A stretch of 64,000 nt of DNA from JBBIMS01 sp964531645 (GCA_964531645.1 CAZHEF010000010.1:1-64000); one strand, 5' to 3'; positions 7,841 to 17,066 are shown, counted from the first letter of the stretch. A program made the numbers and translations. Notes: generated by a model from the sequence alone, not told the origin.

Positions 7841-9414
7841 TGCATTTCCTCAATTGCCTGAATCCTTTTCTTCGCTTTCTGACAATATTCTTCGTCAGGG
7901 TCTTTCAAAACATCCAGAACCTGTCTGTAGTATTGGAGAGCTTTTTTTGAGTCAATCTCTCTGTATCTCTCTCCTTCCCTGTATAGTCTTATAGCTTCAG
8001 AGATTCTCTCTCTTCTTTTCTGGGCTAATCCCATATACCTTGAGTTTATATCCCTTACAAGTTTTTCAGCCTCTTGGTAGTAAGGATTTGCAGGAGAAGC
8101 TATTGATTTTAAATTATTCCATGATTTCTGGGCTGAATCCCATTCCTTCAGACCCATAAATAACCTTTCTCTTTCAATATAGCTCAATCCAAGTCTGTAA
8201 TGGGTTGATACTTCATCGTAAGTTTTCTTTATCTGAATTTCTCTCTGGGCTCTTTCTATCTGGCTTCTTTTTGCTTCTTCAATCCTTTTCACAGCTGAAT
8301 CTTGAAGCTCTTTTGCGGAAACATTCTGAGGGTCTATCTCAAGGACTTTGTTTGTCAAATCAATACACTCCTGATACTTTCCTTTCTGGAATGCTTCCCT
8401 TGCCTGTGTCAAAAGATTTGATGCTTCCTCTCCAATTTTTGCCTGAAGGGAGTTTCTAACCTCGTCAATCTTCCTCTGTAGCTCATCCAGTTTTTTTGAA
8501 AGCTCCTCATTCTTTCCCATAAGGTATGTTATTGTTTCTTCCTTTGCCTTTCCTGCTTCTATTGCATTGAATATATTTTCAGAAAAACCCTTTTTTGACT
8601 GGTATAAAAGGTTTATTGCTTCTGTTATTTTATTTCTTGCATTAGAGAGATTTTCTGTCAGAAATGCTAAAAGTTCTCTGTTCTCCTTTGTGTTTTCAGT
8701 TGCAAGTTTTGAAATACTTGATTCGCAGGCTGAAAGAAATTTTTCCCCTTCGGATGATAAAGCGTAAATCTTCTTCTGAAGCATGTTATAGTCGGACAAA
8801 TCTTTTATTGGAACATCTATTTTCTGAGTAGGCGGTTTCTTTTCAGTAACTGCTTTCTTTCCTTCCTCCTTTTTTGGAAGGATTGCAAGGACAACTATTA
8901 CACCAAGGATTATTATCATTAAATAAAGAATGACTCTTACCGGGCTTCTCTTTTTCTCCTTTTTTTCAGGAGCTATTTTAGGCTTTCCTGTTACCCTCTT
9001 CTCTTCAAACTTTGAAAGGTCTAACTCAAAAGGCTCTCCTTTAGCCCTTGCCTCTTCCTCTTTAAGCTCTATAAATCTTGTAACATCTGCAATTGTTGGC
9101 TGATAATCTTCGTTTTTTGAGATTTCATCTTCAAAAAATATGTTTATACCTGTTGTTCCGATGTAAATTAAGTCCCCAGTTTCAAGAAGCTTTTCAGAGA
9201 TTTTCTCATTTTTAAAGAATGTTCCATTGGCAGAACCAAGGTCTTCAAGATAGTATCCATCAAATCTTTTTGTTATTTTTAGATGTTTTCTTGAGACAGA
9301 TTTGTCAGGTATGATTATGTCGTTATCCTTTTCTCTCCCTATAAAAATCTCATCCTTTTCAATTTTAAAAACATCTACCAAATTTTTTCCTGACCTTAAA
9401 GTTATTGTTGCCAT
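7837..9414 (-). CDS. FHA-domain membrane protein 2 of Tad locus (coiled coil, TPR)
   Basis: A 525 aa protein. The FHA domain spans about 23-97, with IGRE (25-28), SRKH (41-44) and SANGT (61-65), so the phosphothreonine-binding residues look intact. A membrane helix follows at about 161-180, then a long coiled coil (roughly 215-330) and TPR-like helices to the end. Repeats such as AREAFQKGKYQECIDLTNKV match the TPR pattern. It overlaps the downstream FHA gene by 4 bp and the upstream one by 1 bp. A structural or scaffolding role for the Tad machine is inferred from position only. Confidence 0.8.
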   Translation of the reverse strand: MATITLRSGKNLVDVFKIEKDEIFIGREKDNDIIIPDKSVSRKHLKITKRFDGYYLEDLGSANGTFFKNEKISEKLLETGDLIYIGTTGINIFFEDEISKNEDYQPTIADVTRFIELKEEEARAKGEPFELDLSKFEEKRVTGKPKIAPEKKEKKRSPVRVILYLMIIILGVIVVLAILPKKEEGKKAVTEKKPPTQKIDVPIKDLSDYNMLQKKIYALSSEGEKFLSACESSISKLATENTKENRELLAFLTENLSNARNKITEAINLLYQSKKGFSENIFNAIEAGKAKEETITYLMGKNEELSKKLDELQRKIDEVRNSLQAKIGEEASNLLTQAREAFQKGKYQECIDLTNKVLEIDPQNVSAKELQDSAVKRIEEAKRSQIERAQREIQIKKTYDEVSTHYRLGLSYIERERLFMGLKEWDSAQKSWNNLKSIASPANPYYQEAEKLVRDINSRYMGLAQKRRERISEAIRLYREGERYREIDSKKALQYYRQVLDVLKDPDEEYCQKAKKRIQAIEEMQ

Positions 9415-10322
9415 TATCGTAACCTCTCCTTTGCTTTTTCAATATTTTTCTTTGCCTCTATATAAAATTGATTGTTGGGATCTTTGACAATATAAAGAAT
9501 TCTCTGCCACTCATCGATTGCTCTCTGATACTGGAGAGATTCAAAGAATTCGTGGGCTTTCTTGTCTATCTCTTTTATTATCTCAATCAATTTCTTGTTG
9601 CAATCCTCTATTCTTTTCTTACAAGTTTCGCATTCAGGGTTTATTGAAAGGGCTTCTTTGAATAGATTTGTAGCATCAGCATAACTTCCCTGAAAATAAG
9701 CAAGCTCTCCCTGCTGATAGATTGAGTTAAATCTTGCCTTTTCCTCCTCTGTCAGTTCTTTTTTAGAAGAAGTTGTTTCAGAAGGTTGTTCCGATGGGGT
9801 AGTGGTAGTTGGTGAGATTGGCTCTACAACATCCCTCTTTTCAGTAGTTTTTCCAGTAGTGCCTTCGGGCGGCTTCTTTGATGAGAATAGAGCGATCAGG
9901 ACAATAAAAACTAAAAAAGCTACAAGAACATAAATCATAACTCGGACAGGAGAAGCTTTCTTCTGTTTCTTTGCAAATTCTTTTTTTCCTTCAAAGACAA
10001 CTGCCTCATCAACTTTCTCCTCCTCCATATGAAATCTGAAAACAGTTGAGCCGATTCTTATTATATCTCCATTTTTGAGGGATACGCTTTCAACTAAATT
10101 ATTGTTTACTAAGACACCATTTTTTGAACCAAGGTCTCTTATGGAAAATCCTGATAAATCCTGCTCAATTCTTGCGTGCTCCCTTGAAACCAGAGCGTCC
10201 TCAAGAACAAGATCGTTCCCTTTTTTCCTACCGATTGAAATTCCTGAGGATGTTATAAAGATTTTGTCTCCTTTGTTCAATCCCTCAAGGACTTCCAACC
10301 ATGCTGAAGCCTTTACACCCAT
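9414..10322 (-). CDS. FHA-domain membrane protein 3 of Tad locus
   Basis: A 302 aa protein and the shortest of the three tandem paralogues. The FHA domain (about 27-98) has ISIGRKKGNDLV, SREH (46-49) and LGSKNG (64-69). A single membrane helix lies at about 127-147, then a Thr/Ser/Pro-rich linker and one or two TPR-like units (about 200-260). The Ser-Arg-X-His motif suggests working phosphopeptide binding. It sits 13 bp after the TadG-like gene, in the same direction. Confidence 0.8.
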   Translation of the reverse strand: MGVKASAWLEVLEGLNKGDKIFITSSGISIGRKKGNDLVLEDALVSREHARIEQDLSGFSIRDLGSKNGVLVNNNLVESVSLKNGDIIRIGSTVFRFHMEEEKVDEAVVFEGKKEFAKKQKKASPVRVMIYVLVAFLVFIVLIALFSSKKPPEGTTGKTTEKRDVVEPISPTTTTPSEQPSETTSSKKELTEEEKARFNSIYQQGELAYFQGSYADATNLFKEALSINPECETCKKRIEDCNKKLIEIIKEIDKKAHEFFESLQYQRAIDEWQRILYIVKDPNNQFYIEAKKNIEKAKERLR

Positions 10323-10335
10323 TTTTCAATTCTCC

Positions 10336-11649
10336 TTAGTGCAAGTATTTATCCTTTTGTGGAAGCCATATCTCAGGCTTCAATCTTTCATCCTTTATCC
10401 TTACAAGCCATACTTTGTAGGGTTTACTGAAGTCACTTTCGGCAAACATCTGATTTAAATCTGTACTGAATGCACCTTCTAAGATGTCAGAGAGGGTTCC
10501 TCCTAAGAGTTTCCAAAAACCATTTGTCCCATCCCATACCTCTCCCTCATATGGTTTTGCTGCAGCAACTGCGAACCATCCTCCACTTGCGACACCTTCA
10601 AGAATGTTCTGGAGATCTGAAATAGAAGATAAATTTAAGTTTCCAAAATCAATGTGTTCAAACTTTTGAAAATTGAATAGTCTTCCCAAAAAGAATTTTT
10701 CATAGCCAATAGAGGGACCTATAACTGCAACAGCAGAGTATGTTATAAAATCTCTATCTTTCATGAGAAAAAGTTTTCTGTAAAGAGAGGGACCTTGGGT
10801 GCCAAGCCCTTCCTCAGTCCCAAGACCTGTTTTATCATTTATACATCGAGTTAGCGCCTCTGATTTTTCCTGATCACTATATTCTCCATCACCGTCTGTG
10901 TCTTCAAGATAATAATAATAGTCAGCTGTGTCATATATGCCTTCTGAATATTGGCATTTTTTTCTTGCTTGGTTTATCTGTTCTCCTTGTTCTCCCTCTC
11001 CTGTCTCCTCCCACAGAAGTGGCCAGAGGGGAAGAGGTGTTATTGGAATGGGGATTCCCCATACATAAATAGTGCATGTGTAGAAGAAATACATTCCATT
11101 TTCTATTCTGTATTTGTCCATATTGTCTGTGTCCTCCCAGCCGAGTTTGTAATTCAGGTCAAAATCATGAATCGGAATTGCAATTGAGTTTTTCATATTT
11201 TTATCTGCTACATACTGCATGACAAGAGGAGTTCCTATTCCAGCATACGCTGCGAGCTTATCCTGGATAGGCTCGAGAACATCAAGAGCTATTTCTTTAA
11301 TTAAAGGTTGATAAACTTCTTCATAAGGTTCATAACCAGTGAAATCCCAGTTCCATAAAAGTGGCATTGCCATCAGTACCTGTGCAATCACATACAATTT
11401 TGATATCATATCATTTATATCTCCAATTATATCAAGTATTTTTGCCTGATACACTGCACCTGTCAAGGCGCAGGCATCTGCTGTTGTCTGGAGTTTCATT
11501 TTGTAAAGGGAAATAACTGCTGAATTGAGAAATACACATACAAAAAGGGCAATAAAGAAAATAAGAGCGAGAGTGACCACAAATATTTGCCCGGATTCAC
11601 CTTTTATTGAAAATTTTAAAATTTTAATTTTAAATTTTACATTTTTCAT
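10336..11649 (-). CDS. tadG: TadG-like pilus assembly protein
   Basis: A 437 aa protein with a TadE/TadG-type N-terminus. GESGQ (17-21) is followed by a hydrophobic helix (about 22-46) and the TadG hallmark QTTADACALTGA (54-65). The large C-terminal part would be outside the inner membrane. It contains an EF-hand-like loop, DTDGDGEYSDQE, near residue 250. The first 16 residues (MKNVKFKIKILKFSIK) are encoded by an AT-rich repeat, but AAAGGAGA 3-4 nt before the ATG supports this start. It overlaps the decayed IVP-like gene upstream. Confidence 0.75.
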   Translation of the reverse strand: MKNVKFKIKILKFSIKGESGQIFVVTLALIFFIALFVCVFLNSAVISLYKMKLQTTADACALTGAVYQAKILDIIGDINDMISKLYVIAQVLMAMPLLWNWDFTGYEPYEEVYQPLIKEIALDVLEPIQDKLAAYAGIGTPLVMQYVADKNMKNSIAIPIHDFDLNYKLGWEDTDNMDKYRIENGMYFFYTCTIYVWGIPIPITPLPLWPLLWEETGEGEQGEQINQARKKCQYSEGIYDTADYYYYLEDTDGDGEYSDQEKSEALTRCINDKTGLGTEEGLGTQGPSLYRKLFLMKDRDFITYSAVAVIGPSIGYEKFFLGRLFNFQKFEHIDFGNLNLSSISDLQNILEGVASGGWFAVAAAKPYEGEVWDGTNGFWKLLGGTLSDILEGAFSTDLNQMFAESDFSKPYKVWLVRIKDERLKPEIWLPQKDKYLH

Positions 11650-11999
11650 TTTCTCTCCTTTGCCGTTTTAATTGACTTTCCAATAAAAGCAATTATTTGC
11701 TGAGTTTCATTTATAGCTTCTTTAATCTCTTCTCCATCTAAAATATTGGACTCTTGAATTAACTTTAACCAATACATTGCTTCTCTTATTTCTTTTAATA
11801 CAATTTGTAATTTATGTATAAAATCTGCTTTGCTCACCACATGCTTCTTCATAATTTGCTCCTACAGATGTTCCCGAAGAAAGCAATTGATTTCTGATAT
11901 ACTTTCCAATCGGGGTTCTATTAAGTTTATTGCAATTTTTGATAATTTTGACTCCATAGCCAACCAATGTTCTGATAGTTGAGTAGCTTTTGCTTTCAT
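11646..11999 (-). pseudogene. 23S rRNA-intervening-sequence (four-helix bundle) protein, multiply frameshifted
   Basis: The last 68 codons (from 11852) read cleanly and include SKADFIHKLQIVLKEIREA and YWLKLIQES, typical of the IVP four-helix-bundle family. Upstream, other frames carry the rest of the same family pattern: RTLVGYGVKIIK, then IAINLIEP, then SSGTSVGANYEEACG. At least three indels are needed to join these pieces, including a change at an A-run. The function of the family is unknown. The gene interrupts the Tad operon between tadE-like and tadG-like genes. Confidence 0.75.
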
Positions 12000-12049
12000 T
12001 TTAAAATTTCAAATTTAAAATATTCAATTCATATTTAATGAATTTACTT

Positions 12050-12661
12050 TTAATCTTCTGGTGCATTGTCTCCCGTCCATACATTAATTCCGTAGGCAGG
12101 GACTCTTGCAACTCCATGGTAATTTTTTAGCTCAATATAATTTTTACCGATTATTCCGGGTATAAAGGCTGGCATTCTATAAATAACCTGAAATCTAACT
12201 GTTCCCAATTTTGCAGATTTTTCGCCGTTCAAATCACTATCCTCTGAACTTCCATCATCAATCCATTTTATCTCAACCTTTTCTTTTCCACCTATTGGAA
12301 TGTCAGGCCAGGGCTCATCGGAATGGTATCCAAGAGCTGAGATTGTTCCAAGAAGAACCTGTTCTGCAACTCTTTCCACCTCACCCTTCACCCTATCCTC
12401 CGCCTCATCCTCATCTTTTTCTGCAGATGCTCCAACCATAAATGCCCTTGCAGCTGCGAAGGCAGCATGATTTACCTGAATGTATCCAATTCCAATAAGA
12501 GCAATCTGGATGAATATGAAGATGTAGATTATAAGGACAAGGAACATAAATATAGCTTCAACTGTGGTCTGGCCGGAAGAGCGAGAAAGACCTTCATTGT
12601 AAAATGTGAATTTTAAATTGAAGATTTTAAATTGACTAATATTTATTCTTTCGTTCTTCAT
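12050..12661 (-). CDS. tadE: TadE-like minor pseudopilin
   Basis: A 203 aa protein with a class III prepilin-like N-terminus: SSGQTTVEAIF, Gly30 before the cleavage site and Glu35 at position +5, followed by a hydrophobic helix (about 37-60). TadE proteins are pseudopilins cleaved by TadV and required for Flp pilus assembly. The first 24 residues (MKNERINISQFKIF onward) are encoded by a repeat almost identical to an untranslated copy at 17067-17152. No other ATG, GTG or TTG exists in frame before the cleavage site, so the repeat must provide the start. Confidence 0.8.
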   Translation of the reverse strand: MKNERINISQFKIFNLKFTFYNEGLSRSSGQTTVEAIFMFLVLIIYIFIFIQIALIGIGYIQVNHAAFAAARAFMVGASAEKDEDEAEDRVKGEVERVAEQVLLGTISALGYHSDEPWPDIPIGGKEKVEIKWIDDGSSEDSDLNGEKSAKLGTVRFQVIYRMPAFIPGIIGKNYIELKNYHGVARVPAYGINVWTGDNAPED

Positions 12662-12716
12662 TTTAAAATTCCCAATCTACAATGTCCAATCTTCTTTCTT
12701 GCCCGTCTTGCTTAAT
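12592..12716. repeat. Dispersed AT-rich repeat, copy overlapping tadE start
   Basis: Aligns with 17067-17194 over about 85 bp, roughly 85-90 percent identical by eye (shared words AATTTTAAATTGAA, TTTATTCTTTC, TTCATTTTAAAAT). It ends in a CTTGCCCGTCTTGCTT word. Positions 12592-12661 are coding for the TadE N-terminus; the rest is intergenic. Confidence 0.7.
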
Positions 12717-12912
12717 TAAAAGTGCAGAAGAAATTTGCGTATAGTGTATTTAGAACAGCATCCTTTAAAATTTCAGCCATTTTCGGAATCATTTTTATAA
12801 AAAGGGCAGTGAAGAGGAGCAGGAATATCATAATCAGCAAGAACTCTATCGCTGTCTGACCTTCCTCACCTTTTTTGAAATTCCCAAAAACCTTTGAAAA
12901 TACTCTTTTCAT
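12712..12912 (-). CDS. Small Flp pilin/TadE-like protein
   Basis: A 66 aa protein with a basic N-terminus, then GEEGQTAIEFLLIMIF (15-30). Gly18 precedes the probable cleavage site and Glu23 is at +5. One hydrophobic helix follows. This is the class III prepilin pattern processed by TadV. It could be a minor pilin or a short TadE. It lies 3 bp downstream of the sensor-like gene and 50 bp before tadE. Confidence 0.7.
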   Translation of the reverse strand: MKRVFSKVFGNFKKGEEGQTAIEFLLIMIFLLLFTALFIKMIPKMAEILKDAVLNTLYANFFCTFN

Positions 12913-12915
12913 GAA

Positions 12916-13605
12916 TTACCTTCTCTTCAAGATTCTATTTATTGCAGAGACAATTGGTGAAAGCTCAGGGTCGTTTGTTTCTTCAAGAAATTGTCCTTCA
13001 ACTTTGAGAACAGCTTCCATGTTCTCCCTTAACTTATAAAGAGGGGAGAAGATGAATTTACAAAGGAAAAGGACCGAGACAATTGAGAGGAGAAGGAGGA
13101 AGAGCCCAAAAAGATAGCGAACAGTCTTTATACTTGAAACTGCTTTTTCAACACCTGAAACCGAATAGTCAAGTCTTGCAATCCCTATTAATTCAATTCT
13201 TTCTTTGTAAATTGGAAAATAAACTGAATACATTCCTCTACCAAGATTTACTTTTCTAATACCCTTTTCTATTGCCTCCATTGCTTTTGGGTCTTCCTCT
13301 CCCCTTCTCTGGGCTGGAGAAATTATTTTAAATGAGCTGTCAATAATGAAAGCTTCTTCGACAAAGGGGTAACTTTTCACGGATTCTGTATCAATGGAGA
13401 GATAGTCTTTATTTAAAAGAGCTCTTTCATTGGCTGCTGAAAGATACTGAACAACGAGGTCTGCTTTATCTTCAGCTTCTTTTCTTAAAGCATTTCCTGC
13501 AGTGGATGAGAGAATCCCACCATAAATCAGAAAGAACAGGAAGAGAACTATTAAAGTAGCTATCAGTAGACGCTTTTTGAGAGTTAGAAAGCCGAGTTTA
13601 TCCAT
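12916..13605 (-). CDS. Kinase-less two-helix sensor-like membrane protein
   Basis: A 229 aa protein with membrane helix 1 (about 13-32), an extracytoplasmic segment of about 125 residues with a PAS/Cache-like feel (TESVKSYPFVEEAFIIDSSF), helix 2 (about 165-187) and a HAMP-like tail that ends without a kinase or cyclase domain. It resembles the sensory half of a histidine kinase. It sits between the secretin and pilin genes, with 9 bp to the secretin. Its role is unknown; sensing outside the cell to modulate the Tad machine is speculation. Confidence 0.6.
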   Translation of the reverse strand: MDKLGFLTLKKRLLIATLIVLFLFFLIYGGILSSTAGNALRKEAEDKADLVVQYLSAANERALLNKDYLSIDTESVKSYPFVEEAFIIDSSFKIISPAQRRGEEDPKAMEAIEKGIRKVNLGRGMYSVYFPIYKERIELIGIARLDYSVSGVEKAVSSIKTVRYLFGLFLLLLSIVSVLFLCKFIFSPLYKLRENMEAVLKVEGQFLEETNDPELSPIVSAINRILKRR

Positions 13606-13614
13606 GAAATCTCC

Positions 13615-15051
13615 TTATTTATCCTGAATCTTCTCCTTTACCTTCAATTTTTTCTTCAATTTCTCCAGACTCTCCTTTTCTTTGTCAGAGCCAGCACCTG
13701 CAGGAAGAATTGTTGGAGTAAGGGTTATGTAGATCTCCTTCTGCTCACGCTGTGTTCCCTTTGACGAGAAAAATGAGCTGAGGATTGGAATTTTCGAAAG
13801 TCCTGGAAGACCCTGAACAGACTTCTGAAACTCATCGGATACAAGACCTGCAAGAACTATTGAATCTCCTGAATTCACAGTTACATTTGTATTAATCTCA
13901 TTTTTAATTATTGATGGAGCACCTGCAATTTGTGGACCTATTGCAACAACCTGAGCCTTTATCGCAACATCCACTGCATCAGATGTCTTTGAAACAATAG
14001 GTGTTGCATCAACTATGAAACCATATTCTTTGTATTCAATACCTATTGCTCCCCCTGCTTGGGGAACTGGAATTGGAATTTCTCCTCCACCCATGTTCTG
14101 ATGGGCAGAAGTTCCTGAACGTGTTACCATTGTTGCTGTTGAAAGTTGTTGAGCTTCTCCTTCTGTGTAAAGAAGGTCAAGTTTTGGAAGAAGACCTGAA
14201 ACGATTCCTGTAATCTCTTTTAGAGGTCCCATTCCTCCACCAACCTGAATGCTTTTACTTGGATCAACTCCGAGGGTCCCTGTAGGTAGCCATCTTATTC
14301 CAATCTGTTGTGCAGCTCTTCTTGTCATAGAAACAATCTGGGTTGCGATGTGAACATGGGGAGCCTGAATAAATCCTTTTTTCTGAGGGTTTACAGTTAT
14401 TGCATTAATGATAAGTCCTGGAGCATAGGTTTCCGCAATTATTTCAGCTTTTTTCATCTCAGCATCACTTATAACTTCACCCTCAAGCATTATTTTATCC
14501 CTTAAGATTTTGAATGTGATCTCATCGATTCCAATTGTCTCGGTAATTTTTTCTCCAAGTTTTTTCATGGTTTCTTCATCAAGTCTCAGTTTGTTTATAA
14601 CATTTGGATTACCTGCAATTGTCTTCATTATGAAAATGTAATCATCAACATTGAATATTTTTCCTTCAAGAGTTATTTTACCTCTCTGTTCTGAAATTTT
14701 TAGCCCTTCAATATCAGCAAACAATTTTTGCATGTCACTCTTCATAATTGAAATGTCCTGGATAACCTTTATGAGATATTCTACCCTTATCTTCTCTGTC
14801 TGGTCATAAACAATTAGATTTGTTGAGCCAACTGACTTACTTGTTAAAAGAAGAGTTCTTCTCTGGTTCAGAGTTTTGAAGTCGCAAATGCTTGGATTAC
14901 CAAGGATTACCTTTCCAATTGCAAATCCAGGAACCAACTCTCTGCTTTGCCCAAGATTTACTATAAGAGTCTCCTGCTCAGATTGCTGAGAAAGAAGAGC
15001 AAGAGGAAGTAGAAGGAGAAGAACTCCCAAGAACAAACTTACTTTTTTCAT
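13615..15051 (-). CDS. rcpA: Tad secretin (RcpA/CpaC)
   Basis: Outer-membrane secretin through which the Flp pilus passes. A signal peptide (MKKVSLFLGVLLLLLPLALL) is followed by the pilus-assembly N-terminal domain (SRELVPGFAIGKVILGNPSI), BON-like regions around 110-230, and the secretin core with TNVTVNSGDSIVLAGLVSDE and LPGLSKIPILSSFF near the end. I place the start at ATG 15051, 5 nt after GGAGG, rather than the in-frame TTG at 15063, giving 478 aa. A basic tail follows the core. Confidence 0.9.
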   Translation of the reverse strand: MKKVSLFLGVLLLLLPLALLSQQSEQETLIVNLGQSRELVPGFAIGKVILGNPSICDFKTLNQRRTLLLTSKSVGSTNLIVYDQTEKIRVEYLIKVIQDISIMKSDMQKLFADIEGLKISEQRGKITLEGKIFNVDDYIFIMKTIAGNPNVINKLRLDEETMKKLGEKITETIGIDEITFKILRDKIMLEGEVISDAEMKKAEIIAETYAPGLIINAITVNPQKKGFIQAPHVHIATQIVSMTRRAAQQIGIRWLPTGTLGVDPSKSIQVGGGMGPLKEITGIVSGLLPKLDLLYTEGEAQQLSTATMVTRSGTSAHQNMGGGEIPIPVPQAGGAIGIEYKEYGFIVDATPIVSKTSDAVDVAIKAQVVAIGPQIAGAPSIIKNEINTNVTVNSGDSIVLAGLVSDEFQKSVQGLPGLSKIPILSSFFSSKGTQREQKEIYITLTPTILPAGAGSDKEKESLEKLKKKLKVKEKIQDK

Positions 15052-15074
15052 TTTAACCTCCAAAAAAATTTATT

Positions 15075-15245
15075 AGCAAGACTCTCAAGACAAGTAAGAC
15101 TTGTAAGATAAGGAACTTTTTCTCGCCTGTCTTGCCATTTCGCTTTTATGCGATCATTTTTCATTTTAAAATTTCCAATCTTCAATTTCTAATTTTCTTT
15201 CTTGCCTGTCTTGCCCGTCTTGTCTTTCTTGCTTGTCTTGTATAT
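15075..15245. repeat. Dispersed repeats between tadC and the secretin gene
   Basis: Contains CTCGCCTGTCTTGCC, an AT-rich block (CATTTTAAAATTTCCAATC) and a CTTGCCTGTCTTGCCCGTC run of repeated CTTG units. Related sequence occurs at 6325-6360, 12692-12716, 17175-17214, 27370-27400 and 38420-38445. No gene is apparent in this 170 bp stretch. Confidence 0.65.
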
Positions 15246-16127
15246 TCATACCATTCTCTTCGTAAGTAAAAATATTCCAAAGGCTCCGAAAATGATTAAC
15301 ATATTTGCGGGAAGAATGAGAAACATAAGAGGGAAGAGAAGATTTGTTGTTGCCCTTGCTCCAGCCCTTTCAGCTTTGATTAACCTTTCCCTCCTCGAGT
15401 AGTCGGCTATCATTCTAAGAGTTTTTCCAATGGGGCTTCCAACTCTGTCGGACTGAATCATAAGATTTACAAAGAATGCCACCTCCTTTATCTGAGTTCT
15501 TCTCGAGAGATTTCTTAAGGCATCCTGAAGGGTAGAGCCAAGCCTGATCTCACTAAGCATTGTTGCAAGCTCATCTCTCAATGCATTGGGTTTTGACCTC
15601 TCAATTATTCTGTCCACTGCAACTATAAAATCAAGCCCTGCTTCAACTGTAAGGGTTATTATGTCAAGAAAATACGGAAGAGCAAGGGATATTTCTCCCG
15701 CCCTTTTTGCCACTGACCTTGTCAACCAGATGTAGGGTAGAGTGGATAGACCAGCGCATAAAACAAGAGAGATTATAATCCCCATAATGAATTGAAGGAG
15801 GATGAAAAGAATTACAGAGACTCCGAGCATTATTGCCCAGTAGGCGAAGAAGTCACTGGCATTGAACTTTTCTGCAGAGATTCCAGCCCTTAAAAGGAGG
15901 TTGGATACATTTTTTCTAAAACTGAAGAAGGAGTAGTGAGCAAAAATTGGAGAGAGTTTTTTTATGAGGGGAGCGAAGAACTTTATTAATTTTGAATCAA
16001 CCTCAATCAACTCTTTTTTCTTTTCAATCCCCCATGTGATTTCTTTTCTCTCAGGAATGAGTGCGTAGATAATGTAGGCCACAGAACCCGCAAATACGAA
16101 AATCAAAAGATAAAAAAATATATTCAT
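15246..16127 (-). CDS. tadC: Tad inner-membrane protein TadC
   Basis: A 293 aa GspF-like (T2SF) membrane protein. Hydrophobic segments lie at the N-terminus, in the middle (about 95-140) and at the C-terminus. The T2SF core includes SLALPYFLDIITLTVEAGLD and LRDELATMLSEIRLG. TadB and TadC form the inner-membrane platform driven by the TadA ATPase. The neighbouring tadB (2 bp upstream) confirms the pair. Confidence 0.9.
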   Translation of the reverse strand: MNIFFYLLIFVFAGSVAYIIYALIPERKEITWGIEKKKELIEVDSKLIKFFAPLIKKLSPIFAHYSFFSFRKNVSNLLLRAGISAEKFNASDFFAYWAIMLGVSVILFILLQFIMGIIISLVLCAGLSTLPYIWLTRSVAKRAGEISLALPYFLDIITLTVEAGLDFIVAVDRIIERSKPNALRDELATMLSEIRLGSTLQDALRNLSRRTQIKEVAFFVNLMIQSDRVGSPIGKTLRMIADYSRRERLIKAERAGARATTNLLFPLMFLILPANMLIIFGAFGIFLLTKRMV

Positions 16128-16129
16128 TT

Positions 16130-16990
16130 TTAAACCTTTATTGTTGCTATTTTTTTCATTAGAAAATAACCAAGGATGTCAAGTCCAATTGCTACACCGA
16201 GGATTATCCAGCCGGGAACAGTGTTGAGAAGACTCATTGCAATGTCAGGATTCATAAAATAGAGAAGACCGATGAAAACAATCGGGCTTAAGGCTGCTAT
16301 TAGTCCCTGATATTCACCGAGGGCTGTCATTGATTTAATTTTTTCTCTCACCCTTTCTCTTTCATTTATTGTGTTTACAATTGAGTCAAAAGCCTCTGCA
16401 AGATTTCCTCCAGTCTCTGAAAGGGTTACAACTGATGTTACAAGAATTTCAACATTTTCAGTAGGAACTCTCTGGGCAAGTCTTTCAAGAGCTTCCTCCA
16501 TTGGCTGTCCAAGTCTGTTTAAATTTAGAATCTGTTCAAGTTCCTCTTTCATAGGAGATGCCATATCCTCAAGAACAACCTCAAATGCCTGGGGAAGGGA
16601 AAGACCTGCTTTCAAAGCTCCTGAAAGCATTGTCAATGTATCTAAAAGCTGGTCTTCAAGTTTTTCTATTCTCTTCTTCAACCTTCTCTTCACATAAATT
16701 TTTGGTGCTTTTTTACCTATTAAGTAAAGAACAAGCATCAGTATGAGAGTCTGCCACCATTTCAGAAAAATAATTCCTACTACAAAGATAAAAATAGGAG
16801 GACCGAATGTAGAAATTGTAAGGATTTTCTGGCATTTTTCAACAGGAACATCAATGTTTATGTGGGAAAGGGATTCGTGCATCCATTCCGCATCCGTTTT
16901 CTTTCCAGGCTTTTTCTTGGGTTTTCTTAAAATCATAAAGAGAAAAACAATGTAAGCAACAAAGATTAAAAATATAATTAATGTTCTCAT
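16130..16990 (-). CDS. tadB: Tad inner-membrane protein TadB
   Basis: A 286 aa GspF-like protein and platform partner of TadC. The T2SF domain spans about 105-240 with LEDQLLDTLTMLSGALKAGL, SLPQAF and VTLSETGGNLAEAFDSI, flanked by N- and C-terminal membrane helices. It lies upstream of tadC with 2 bp between them and downstream of the TadZ-TadA fusion across 224 bp of repeat-rich spacer. Confidence 0.9.
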   Translation of the reverse strand: MRTLIIFLIFVAYIVFLFMILRKPKKKPGKKTDAEWMHESLSHINIDVPVEKCQKILTISTFGPPIFIFVVGIIFLKWWQTLILMLVLYLIGKKAPKIYVKRRLKKRIEKLEDQLLDTLTMLSGALKAGLSLPQAFEVVLEDMASPMKEELEQILNLNRLGQPMEEALERLAQRVPTENVEILVTSVVTLSETGGNLAEAFDSIVNTINERERVREKIKSMTALGEYQGLIAALSPIVFIGLLYFMNPDIAMSLLNTVPGWIILGVAIGLDILGYFLMKKIATIKV

Positions 16991-17066
16991 ATTTTACCCC
17001 TGTAAAACTTTAAGTCTTTTAACCATTTTTCCTCTTTTATCGCCCATTTATCCATACGCAAAGATC

